Under the pieces are notes generated by a model, which worked only from the letters and a program-made list of their open reading frames with translations, had not been told where the DNA came from and did not search any database. 64,000 bases of DNA from Actinomadura xylanilytica (GTDB taxonomy: Bacteria > Actinomycetota > Actinomycetes > Streptosporangiales > Streptosporangiaceae). Below, in pieces: positions 51,998 to 59,393 of this stretch. Position 1 is the first letter of the stretch; every line of letters begins with the position of its first letter. The stretch spans positions 1,053,751-1,117,750 of the forward strand of contig NZ_JASNWE010000001.1 in the NCBI RefSeq assembly GCF_030283145.1. Reading direction: 5' to 3'. A program made the position numbers and the translations under genes.

Positions 51998-52005
51998 GGC
52001 TCGCG

Positions 52006-52407
52006 ATGGACCACCCGCGCCCCGCCCCGACGCCGAGCCCGCTGACCGCGCCCTACTGGGACGCCTGCGCGCGCGGCGAGATGGCACTGCAACGCTGCAC
52101 CGGATGCGCCCGGTTCGTGCACGTCCCCGAACCGGTCTGCCCGTTCTGCGGCGGCACGGACCTGCGGTACGAGACGGTCGGCCCGCGCGGCGTCGTGCAC
52201 ACCTTCAGCGTCGTCCACCGGACGTTCCTCCCCGGCTTCACGCCGCCCTACGTCATCGCCTGGGTGGACCTGCCGGAGGGCGCGCGCGTCTTCGGCGACG
52301 TGATCGGCTGCCCGCCCGGCGACGTCCGGATCGGGATGCCGGTGGAGCTCCACATCACCGACACCGAGGGCTTCGGCCCGATGCCGCACTGGAGGCCCGC
52401 ACCATGA
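52006..52407 (+). CDS. DUF35 / OB-fold zinc-ribbon protein without adjacent aldolase
   Basis: A 133-residue DUF35 protein. The zinc ribbon is CTGC-x10-CPFC (about residues 26-43), then the OB-fold with GVVHTFSVVHRTFLPGF, PYVIAWVDLPEGARVFGDVIG and IGMPVELHITD. DUF35 proteins form complexes with thiolase-fold aldolases or acyltransferases, yet none is encoded beside this one. The Ltp-like protein at 23562, which lacks a DUF35, is a possible partner. ATG 52006 fits the leaderless promoter; longer frames start within the operator. It opens an operon with VOC, acid-CoA ligase, acyl-CoA synthetase and SDR genes. Confidence 0.83.
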   Translation: MDHPRPAPTPSPLTAPYWDACARGEMALQRCTGCARFVHVPEPVCPFCGGTDLRYETVGPRGVVHTFSVVHRTFLPGFTPPYVIAWVDLPEGARVFGDVIGCPPGDVRIGMPVELHITDTEGFGPMPHWRPAP

Positions 52408-52745
52408 CCCGAATCGGCAACGTCCTCTACCCGGCCAAGGACGTGGAGCAGGCCGTCCGCTTCTACCGTGACGCGCTCGGGCTGCCGCTGAAGTTCCAGG
52501 ACGGCGGCCGGTTCGCGGCGCTCGACGGCGGCGGCACCACGTTCGCGATCGCCGGGCCCGAGGAGGACGTGACCGGCGGCGAGCCCGCCATCTCGTTCAA
52601 GGTCGACGACGTCGCCGCGATGACCGCGACGCTCACCGCGGCCGGCGCGCGGCTGATCCGCGGCCCCGAGGAGGGCCCGCACGAGATCCGCGCCGTGCTC
52701 CGCGACCCCGCCGGCAACCCGTTCGTGCTCTACGCGAGCCGGTAG
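52404..52745 (+). CDS. VOC (glyoxalase/bleomycin resistance fold) protein
   Basis: A 113-residue vicinal-oxygen-chelate protein. It has VLYPAKDVEQAVRFYRDALGLPL, a middle FAALDGGGTTFAIAG, and LRDPAGNPFVLYASR with the usual terminal metal/substrate segment. Members are epimerases, lyases, dioxygenases or antibiotic-binding proteins; the small size and the operon suggest an isomerase or epimerase acting on a CoA ester, which is inference. Its ATG overlaps the DUF35 stop (ATGA). After it a C-rich, A-poor spacer (52746-52800) precedes the ligase gene. Confidence 0.78.
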   Translation: MTRIGNVLYPAKDVEQAVRFYRDALGLPLKFQDGGRFAALDGGGTTFAIAGPEEDVTGGEPAISFKVDDVAAMTATLTAAGARLIRGPEEGPHEIRAVLRDPAGNPFVLYASR

Positions 52746-52817
52746 CCCCCCACCCCCTGCCCGCACCACGCCCCCCACCCCAACCCCCACCCCCGTCGGA
52801 GCAGAAGGAGCCGAGCC

Positions 52818-54389
52818 GTGGCGCGAGAGAACAGCCCGTTCAGCAACTACGCCTACGCGATCCTCACCGCGAACGCGCTGCGCACGCCAGACAAGGTGGC
52901 GCTGACCTACTGCGGCGACCAGAGCTTCACCTACGACCAGCTCAACCGGAAGGTCAACCGGGTCGCGCACGCACTGCTCGCGGCCGGGGTCGCGCCGGGC
53001 GACCGGGTGGCCTCGCTGATGAACGAGACGCTGCACGTCGCCGAGGTCTACCTCGCGCAGATGAAGATCGGCTCGACCGTCGCCGCGCTCAACCCCTACT
53101 GGCCGGCCGACACGCTGCGGCAGGTCGTCGAGCACTCCGAGTGCACCGCGTTCGTCTACGACGAGACGGTCGCGGCGCTGGTCGAGGCGATCCGGCCCGA
53201 GCTGCCGAACGTGAAGCTGTGGCTGCGGGTCGGCGGCGGCTCCGGCGACACCGTCGACGTCGACGCGCTCGCCGAGGGCGCGAGCGAGGCCGAGCCGCCG
53301 CTCGGCGGGTTCGGCGATGACCTGCTCGCGCTCTTCTACACCTCGGGCACGACCGGGCTGCCGAAGGCGGTCATGCACACCCACTTCGGTTCGCTCTCGC
53401 TGGCGCAGATGTGGCTGGACGTGGACCGGGACCGCGCGTCGGTGATGGGCACCGGCGCGATCATCTGGGGCATCGGCTTCCCCGCCCTGGTCGGCCCCTC
53501 GTTCTACGCCGGGATGACGCTCGTCCTGGAGCAGGACTGGGGGCCGGCCAACTTCCTCAAGGTCGTGCCGAGGGAGCGGGTCACCCACGTCAGCCTGATC
53601 CCGAGCTTCTTCGCCGCCCTGCTCGGCTCCGACGAGCACCGGGACGCCGACCTGTCGTCGCTCAAGGCGATCGTCCTCGGCGGCGAGCCGCTGCTCCCCG
53701 GGCTGCGCGAGCGGATCATGCAGCGGATCCCGGGCGCGGCGATCTACAGCTACTACGGGCAGACCGAGGCGCCCTACACCTGCTTCGGCCGGCAGGACGA
53801 CGGCAGCCAGGACATCGCGTCGGTCGGCCAGGCACGGATGTCGTGCGCGGTGCGGATCACCGACCCGAACGGCGTCCGCGTCGTCGGCGAGGTCGGCGAG
53901 ATCAACCTCAACGGGCCGAGCGTGATGGCCGGCTACGACAAGCAGCCGGACAAGACCGCCGAGGTGCTGCGCGACGGCTGGTACGTGGGCGGCGACCTCG
54001 GCCGCATGGACGAGGCCGGGTTCGTGTACGTGCTCGGCCGCCGCGAGGACTCCATCCTCAAGGGCGGGCAGTGGTCGCAGCCGGTGCAGATCGAGGAGGC
54101 CGTGACCGGGGTCGAGGGCGTCGCGGAGGCCGGGGTGGTCGGGGTCCCCGCGCACCCCGAGGGCAAGGACGCGGTCGAGCAGAGGATCCTCGCGGCGGTG
54201 GTGGCGCGCGCCGGCGCCTCCCTCGACGGGGAGGCCGTCAGGGCGGCCCTCGCCGAACGGCTCCCCGCGCACCAGGTCCCGGACGTGGTCGTGGTGACCG
54301 ATGAGCTGCCGCACACCCAGGACGCGTCCGGCGGCCCCGGCAAGCTGCTGCGCCGCGGCATCCGCGACGCCTACGCCGACCGCGTGTGA
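52818..54389 (+). CDS. Acid-CoA ligase (AMP-forming, FadD-like)
   Basis: A 523-residue acyl-CoA synthetase. The phosphate loop is YTSGTTGLPKAV (S176 begins SGTTG), the adenine motif YYGQTEAPYTC, WYVGGDLGRMDEAGFVYVLGR and SILKGGQWSQPVQIEEAV follow, and the C-terminal Lys lies in GGPGKLLRR. All catalytic motifs are present, unlike the ligase-like proteins at 2884 and 29010. It should activate a carboxylic acid intermediate. GTG 52818 has AAGGAG at 52805-52810. It is third in the operator-controlled operon. Confidence 0.88.
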   Translation: MARENSPFSNYAYAILTANALRTPDKVALTYCGDQSFTYDQLNRKVNRVAHALLAAGVAPGDRVASLMNETLHVAEVYLAQMKIGSTVAALNPYWPADTLRQVVEHSECTAFVYDETVAALVEAIRPELPNVKLWLRVGGGSGDTVDVDALAEGASEAEPPLGGFGDDLLALFYTSGTTGLPKAVMHTHFGSLSLAQMWLDVDRDRASVMGTGAIIWGIGFPALVGPSFYAGMTLVLEQDWGPANFLKVVPRERVTHVSLIPSFFAALLGSDEHRDADLSSLKAIVLGGEPLLPGLRERIMQRIPGAAIYSYYGQTEAPYTCFGRQDDGSQDIASVGQARMSCAVRITDPNGVRVVGEVGEINLNGPSVMAGYDKQPDKTAEVLRDGWYVGGDLGRMDEAGFVYVLGRREDSILKGGQWSQPVQIEEAVTGVEGVAEAGVVGVPAHPEGKDAVEQRILAAVVARAGASLDGEAVRAALAERLPAHQVPDVVVVTDELPHTQDASGGPGKLLRRGIRDAYADRV

Positions 54390-54414
54390 CCTGCCCCTTC
54401 TTCCGAGGACGTCG

Positions 54415-56538
54415 ATGAGCCCCCTCCCTGAGCATGTCGTCAAAGCGTGGATCTCCGGGTTCGGGGTCGGCGTGCCGCGAGGCGCGACCGCCCCCGCCCC
54501 GGAGGCGCTCGAAGCCGCCGCGCAGGACCTGGCCCCGCCGCTCGTGGTGAAGGCGTACGGCCCGGGGCTGCTGCACAAGAGCGACGCCGGGGCCGTCCGG
54601 CTCGGGCTCGGCTCGGCCCGCGCCGCCGCCGGCGCGGCGGCCGAGATGCTGGACGCCCTCACCGCGGCCGGGATCGAGCCCGCGGGCTTCCTGGTCGAGG
54701 AGCAGTCGGCGGCGGGCGTCGAGGTCATCGTGGGCGCCGTCCGCGACCCCGCGTTCGGCCCGGTGCTGCTCGCCGGGCTCGGCGGGGTGTGGACCGAGGT
54801 GCTGCGCGACACGGCGCTGCGGCTGTGCCCGGTCACCGAGTCCGACGCCCGCGCCATGCTGGAGGAGCTGCGCGGCCGGGCCCTGCTGGACGGCCTCCGG
54901 GGCCGGCCCGCGGTCGACATCGAGGCCCTGGTCGAGGTGCTGCTCGCGGTCGGCGGCGCGGGCGGAGTCGCCGAGACGCTCGGCGACCGGCTCACCGAGT
55001 TCGAGCTCAACCCGGTGATCTGCGGCCCGGACGGCGCGGTGGCCGTCGACGCCCGCCTCATCACCTCCGTCCCGGTGGACCCGACCGCCGTCGCGCCCGC
55101 CCCCGCGCCGCCCGCGGGCCCGCCCGCGGCGGGCGACTTCGCGCGGCTGTTCGCGCCGCGCGGCATCGCGGTCGTCGGGGCGTCCACCAAGAAGCCCAAC
55201 TTCGGGAACATGTTCCTCGGCTTCTACCAGGCCGCCGGATTCAAGGGCCGCCTGGTCGCCGTCCACCCCACCGCGAGCGAGATCGACGGCGTGCCCTGCG
55301 CGCCCTCGCTCGCCGAGGCGGGCCCGGACGTCGACTACGCACTCGTCGCCGTCCCCGCCGCCCGCTGCCCGGAGGTGGTGCGGGAGGCGGCCGGGATCCC
55401 GTTCGTCCAGGTGATGAGCGGCGGGTTCCGCGAGATGGGCCGTCCCGAGCTGGAGGACGAGCTGCTCGCCGCCGCGCGCGAGGCCGGCGTGCGGCTGCTC
55501 GGCCCCAACTGCATGGGCGTCTACGCCCCCGCCGGCGGCCAGACCTTCCTCGGCGGCACCCCCGGGCGGCCCGGCGGGATCTCGGTGGTCTCGCAGAGCG
55601 GCGGCCTGGCCGGCGAGGTCGTCAAGGTCGGCGAGCGGCGCGGCCTGGCCTTCGCCAAGGTCGCCACCGTCGGCAACAGCGCCGACGTCACCCCCGCCGA
55701 CCTGCTCGGCCACCTCGCTGCCGACGACACGACCAGTGCCATCGGCCTCTACCTGGAGGACCCGCGCGACGGGCGCGGCCTGTTCGAGGCGCTGCGCGGC
55801 GTGGCCAAACCGGTCGTCGCGCTCATCGGCGGGCGCAGCGGCCAGGGCCGCGCCGCCGCCGCCTCGCACACCGGCGGCATGGTCGGCGACGCCCGGATCT
55901 GGTCGGCGCTCGCCGCGCAGGCCGGGATCACCCTGGTCACCGGCCAGGACGACCTGATCGGCGTGCTCGACGCGTTCGACCTGCACGGCGCCCGCGCCGC
56001 GCCCGGCAGCCCCGAGATCCTGGTGATCGGGCCGAGCGGCGGCGCCAGCGTCCTGGCCGCCGACGTCTTCGACGGCGCCGGGCTCGACCTGGCCGCACTG
56101 CCGGACCCGGCCCGCGACGCGCTGCGCGCGCTCGGCCTCGGCGCGGGCAGCTCGCTCGCCAACCCGCTGGAGGTCCCGGTCGGCCCGCGCGCCGACCCCG
56201 GCCTGGTCGGGCGGGCCGTGACCGCGATCCTGGCCGAACGCCGGTTCGCCGACGTCATCGCGCACGTCAACGCGCAGAGCTTCTTCACCTTCGGGACCAG
56301 CGCCGACCCGCTGCTGGCCTACACCCGCGGCGTCGGCGCGCTCCAGGCGGAGCTGCCCGGCACCCGGATCACCCTGGTGCTCCGGAACGCCGAGTGCGCC
56401 CCGCCCGGAGTGGAGGACGCCGTACGGGAGATCGCGCGGGAAGCCCGGATCCCGGTGTACCGCACCATGGAGGCCGCCGCCGTGGCGGTGGCAGCCGTGA
56501 AGAACCACGCGTCGAGGAGCGTTCATGGGACAGCTTGA
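54415..56538 (+). CDS. ADP-forming acyl-CoA synthetase, beta-alpha fused order
   Basis: A 707-residue ADP-forming acyl-CoA (acetyl-CoA-type) synthetase. The ATP-grasp domain comes first (about residues 5-225: VVKAYGPGLLHKSDAGAVRL, GFLVEEQSAAGVEVIVGAVRD, FELNPVI), then the CoA-binding and ligase domains from about 242 (LFAPRGIAVVGASTKKPNFG, LLGPNCMGVY, VVSQSGGLAGEVV, VGNSADVTPADLL). The phospho-carrier His is H485 in ASHTGGMVGD. Many fused members have the alpha part first, so this order is the rearranged version. The enzyme couples acyl-CoA and acid through ADP/ATP and may recycle a CoA ester. ATG 54415 follows GAGGACG. It overlaps the next gene by 14 bases. Confidence 0.87.
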   Translation: MSPLPEHVVKAWISGFGVGVPRGATAPAPEALEAAAQDLAPPLVVKAYGPGLLHKSDAGAVRLGLGSARAAAGAAAEMLDALTAAGIEPAGFLVEEQSAAGVEVIVGAVRDPAFGPVLLAGLGGVWTEVLRDTALRLCPVTESDARAMLEELRGRALLDGLRGRPAVDIEALVEVLLAVGGAGGVAETLGDRLTEFELNPVICGPDGAVAVDARLITSVPVDPTAVAPAPAPPAGPPAAGDFARLFAPRGIAVVGASTKKPNFGNMFLGFYQAAGFKGRLVAVHPTASEIDGVPCAPSLAEAGPDVDYALVAVPAARCPEVVREAAGIPFVQVMSGGFREMGRPELEDELLAAAREAGVRLLGPNCMGVYAPAGGQTFLGGTPGRPGGISVVSQSGGLAGEVVKVGERRGLAFAKVATVGNSADVTPADLLGHLAADDTTSAIGLYLEDPRDGRGLFEALRGVAKPVVALIGGRSGQGRAAAASHTGGMVGDARIWSALAAQAGITLVTGQDDLIGVLDAFDLHGARAAPGSPEILVIGPSGGASVLAADVFDGAGLDLAALPDPARDALRALGLGAGSSLANPLEVPVGPRADPGLVGRAVTAILAERRFADVIAHVNAQSFFTFGTSADPLLAYTRGVGALQAELPGTRITLVLRNAECAPPGVEDAVREIAREARIPVYRTMEAAAVAVAAVKNHASRSVHGTA

Positions 56539-57286
56539 CGGCAAGGTCGCACTGATCACCGGAGGTGCGCGCGGCATGGGCAAGGCCCATGTGCGGCGCT
56601 TCGTGGCCGAGGGCGCCAGCGTCGTCTTCGGCGACGTCCTGGAGGAGGAGGGCGGCAAGCTCGCCGCCGAGCTCGGCGACGCCGTCCGCTACGTGCGGAT
56701 GGACATCACCGAGCCGGCCGACTGGGAGACGGCGGTCGGCACCGCCGTGGAGGCGTTCGGCGCGCTGCACGTGCTGGTCAACAACGCCGGGATCATGCGG
56801 CACAAGACGATCGAGGAGATGCCGGTCGCCGAGTTCCGGCAGGTCCTGGACGTCAACCTGCTCGGCCAGTGGCTCGGGATCAAGTCGGTGACTGCGGCGC
56901 TGCGCGAGGCGGGCGGCGGCTCGATCGTCAACGTCTCCTCCACCGAGGGGTTCATCGGCGCCGCCGGCCTGGCCGCCTACAGCGCCAGCAAGTTCGGGGT
57001 GCGCGGGCTGACCAAGGCCGCCGCGCGCGAGCTCGGGCAGCACGCCATCCGGGTCAACTCCATCCACCCGGGCGGCATCATCACCTCGATGTCGATGCAG
57101 GACGACGTCGTCCAGGCGACCGCCGACCGCGCCGACGCCCTCATCGAGGGCCTCCCGCTGCGCCGCCTCGGCAGCACCCGCGAGGTCACCGGCCTGGTCG
57201 TCTACCTGGCCTCCGACGACTCCAGCTACTGCACGGGCAGCGAGGTGCTGGTCGACGGCGGCCTGGTCACCGGCTCGGGCTACTGA
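56525..57286 (+). CDS. SDR similar to FabG3 / 3-alpha(20-beta)-hydroxysteroid dehydrogenase
   Basis: A 253-residue classical SDR. TGGARGMG (12-19) binds the cofactor, D37 at the end of the second strand favours NAD(H), NNAG is at 86-89, and S139, Y152 and K156 form the active site. The text GARGMGKAHVRRFVAEGASVVFGD and RVNSIHPGGIITSM closely recall M. tuberculosis FabG3 (Rv2002), a 20-beta-hydroxysteroid dehydrogenase. It therefore fits a steroid-like substrate, although 3-hydroxyacyl-CoA dehydrogenation is also possible. It starts 14 bases inside the synthetase gene, with GAGGAGC before ATG 56525, and ends the operon. Confidence 0.87.
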   Translation: MGQLDGKVALITGGARGMGKAHVRRFVAEGASVVFGDVLEEEGGKLAAELGDAVRYVRMDITEPADWETAVGTAVEAFGALHVLVNNAGIMRHKTIEEMPVAEFRQVLDVNLLGQWLGIKSVTAALREAGGGSIVNVSSTEGFIGAAGLAAYSASKFGVRGLTKAAARELGQHAIRVNSIHPGGIITSMSMQDDVVQATADRADALIEGLPLRRLGSTREVTGLVVYLASDDSSYCTGSEVLVDGGLVTGSGY

Positions 57287-57340
57287 CGCGGAGGGCGGGC
57301 CGCCGGCGCCGGATGGACCCCCGCGCCGGCGGCCCGCCGG

Positions 57341-58720
57341 TCAGCCGGGCCGCAGCGCGGCCCACCCCTCGACCGCCTCGAGCTGCGCGGCCAGGGAGAT
57401 CAGCGTGGCCTCGTCCGAGTCGTGCCCGAGCAGCTGCGCGCCGATCGGCAGCCCGGACCGGCTGAACCCGGCGGGCACGTTCACCCCCGGCCACCCGAGG
57501 ACGTTCCACGTCCACGCGTAGGGGCAGGCCGCGGCCACGCCCGACTGCGTCCGCTGGTAACCGGCCCCCTCGAACGCGCCGACCTTCAAGGGCAACTGCG
57601 CCGTGGTGGGCGTCAGCACCACGTCGGCGATCTGGAAGATCCGTCCGACCCGCTTCCGCAGCCCCGGATCCATCCGCCTGGCCAGCGGCAGCAGCCGCTT
57701 GCCGACCAGCCGCCCGATCCGCGCCTCCACCTCGGTGCGCCGCTCCGGACGGGGGCTCGGCAGCGAGTCCAACCAGTCGGCCACGCCCGCCGTGCCGCGC
57801 GGGACGAGCCCGAGCGCGACCAGCCCGTAGTCCGGATCCGCCGGGAACACCTTGTGCCCCAGCGACGTCAGCCGCCGCGCCAGCCGCTCGACCGCCGTCC
57901 GGATCTGCGGATCGAGCCTCCCGCTCACCCCGAAGGCGGTCGTGAACGACACCGCGATCCGCAGCCGCCCCGGCTCCCGCCGCGCCGCCTCCGCGAACGG
58001 CGTGACGGGCGGATCGAGCCGGTAGGCGTCCTCGGGATGGCTCCCGGTCAGCACGTCCAGGAGCAGCGCGGCGTCCCCGACGTTCCGCGCCAGCGGCCCC
58101 CACACCGTGATCCCGTTGAACGGGTCGCGCTGCGGGAACCCCGAGACCCGTCCCCGCTGCGGCTTGATCCCGACCAGGCCCGTCCACGCCGCCGGGATGC
58201 GCACCGAGCCCGCCCCGTCCGACCCGACCGCCGCCGCGACCATGCCCGCCGCGACCGCCGCCGCCGACCCGCCCGACGACCCGCCCGGCGTGTACGCGGG
58301 ATTCCACGGATTGCGCGCCCACCCGTACTCCGGCGACTCGCTGAACGGCCACAGCCCCAGCTCGCAGGTGGTCGTCTTCCCCACGATGACCGCCCCGGCC
58401 GCCCGCAGCCGGCGCACCAGCTCGGCGTCCCGCGCCACCGGACGGTGCTCGCCGGCCACCGCGAACGGCGTCGTCTCCCCGGCCAGGTCGGTGTCGTCCT
58501 TGATCGCCACCGGCACGCCCAGCAGCGGCAGCCGCTCGTCCTCGGCCAGCCGCTTGTCGGCTTGGACGGCCTCGGCCAGCGCCGCCTCCGCCCGCACCAC
58601 CCGGAAGGCCCCGAGCGAGGCGCCCTCCGCGATCCGCGCCAGCGACCCCTCGACCAGCTCCCTGGACGACACCTCCCCCCGCGCCAGCAGCCCGGCCTGC
58701 TCCGCGAGCCCCAGATCCAC
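57341..58720 (-). CDS. Amidase (amidase-signature family)
   Basis: A 459-residue Ser-cisSer-Lys amidase. K74 is in VPVAIKDD, the Gly/Ser loop is PGGSSGGS (145-152), and the nucleophile is probably S172 in GAGSVRIPA. The family hydrolyses aliphatic or aromatic amides and peptides; the exact substrate cannot be read. I chose GTG 58720 since AGGGG stands eight bases upstream; GTG 58729 sits almost within the operator. It is divergent from a TetR gene and shares a 26-bp palindromic operator with it. Confidence 0.88.
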   Translation of the reverse strand: MDLGLAEQAGLLARGEVSSRELVEGSLARIAEGASLGAFRVVRAEAALAEAVQADKRLAEDERLPLLGVPVAIKDDTDLAGETTPFAVAGEHRPVARDAELVRRLRAAGAVIVGKTTTCELGLWPFSESPEYGWARNPWNPAYTPGGSSGGSAAAVAAGMVAAAVGSDGAGSVRIPAAWTGLVGIKPQRGRVSGFPQRDPFNGITVWGPLARNVGDAALLLDVLTGSHPEDAYRLDPPVTPFAEAARREPGRLRIAVSFTTAFGVSGRLDPQIRTAVERLARRLTSLGHKVFPADPDYGLVALGLVPRGTAGVADWLDSLPSPRPERRTEVEARIGRLVGKRLLPLARRMDPGLRKRVGRIFQIADVVLTPTTAQLPLKVGAFEGAGYQRTQSGVAAACPYAWTWNVLGWPGVNVPAGFSRSGLPIGAQLLGHDSDEATLISLAAQLEAVEGWAALRPG

Positions 58721-58731
58721 TCGGACCACCC

Positions 58732-58757
58732 CTATCGTTCGTTCGAACGAACGATAG
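58732..58757. promoter_or_regulatory. Perfect 26-bp palindrome, TetR operator
   Basis: The sequence from 58732 to 58757 is a perfect palindrome centred on TTCGAA and built of CTATCG-TTCG-TTC and its complement. It lies between the divergent amidase and TetR genes, 11 bases from the amidase start chosen here, and should bind the TetR protein to repress both. Confidence 0.9.
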
Positions 58758-58791
58758 AGCAACCGGCCGGAATAGGGAACACTGGAGCACG

Positions 58792-59376
58792 ATGAACCCA
58801 GCACGCGACCGGATCCTGCACGCCGCCCTCCGCCTGATCGGCGAGCAGGGCATCGGCGCCGTGACCAACCGCGCCGTCGCCCGCGCGGCCGGCGTCTCGC
58901 TCGGCTCGCTCACCTACCACTTCCCGAGCCAGAGCGCCCTGCTCCGCGAGGCCCTCCAGAACTTCGTCGACGCCGAGATCGCCCGCGTCACCGCGCACGT
59001 CACCGAGCTCCGCAGCGCCGACCTCGACCCCGACCGGCTGGCCGACGAGGTCGAGAAGGCCATCGCCCGCTTCGCGCACGGCCCCGAGCAGATCGCCAAC
59101 CTCGAACTGCACCTGCACGCCGCCCGCGACCCCGAGGTCCGCGCCACCTCCGTCCAGTCGGTCGACGCCTACGACCGCCTCGCGACCGCCGTCCTCACCG
59201 CGCTCGGCATCCCCGACCCCGAGACCAACGCCCCCGCCGTCGTCGCGATGCTCTACGGCCTGGCCGTCCGCCGCCTCGCCACCGGCGACACCTCCGCCGC
59301 CGGCACCGCCGACGCCGTCCGCCTCCTCCTCCGCGGCGCCCTCCCCCGACCGGCTCCCGGCCCGACGGCGGCGTAA
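58792..59376 (+). CDS. TetR-family regulator of the amidase
   Basis: A 194-residue TetR protein. HTH at about 22-44 (GIGAVTNRAVARAAGVSLGSLTYHF), and a C-terminal domain rich in His/Ala (FAHGPEQIANLELHLHAARD). ATG 58792 has GGAGC upstream. It is divergent from the amidase with the long palindrome between them, the normal arrangement of a local repressor responding to the enzyme's substrate or product. Confidence 0.88.
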   Translation: MNPARDRILHAALRLIGEQGIGAVTNRAVARAAGVSLGSLTYHFPSQSALLREALQNFVDAEIARVTAHVTELRSADLDPDRLADEVEKAIARFAHGPEQIANLELHLHAARDPEVRATSVQSVDAYDRLATAVLTALGIPDPETNAPAVVAMLYGLAVRRLATGDTSAAGTADAVRLLLRGALPRPAPGPTAA

Positions 59377-59393
59377 AGGGGCCGAACGCCCCC

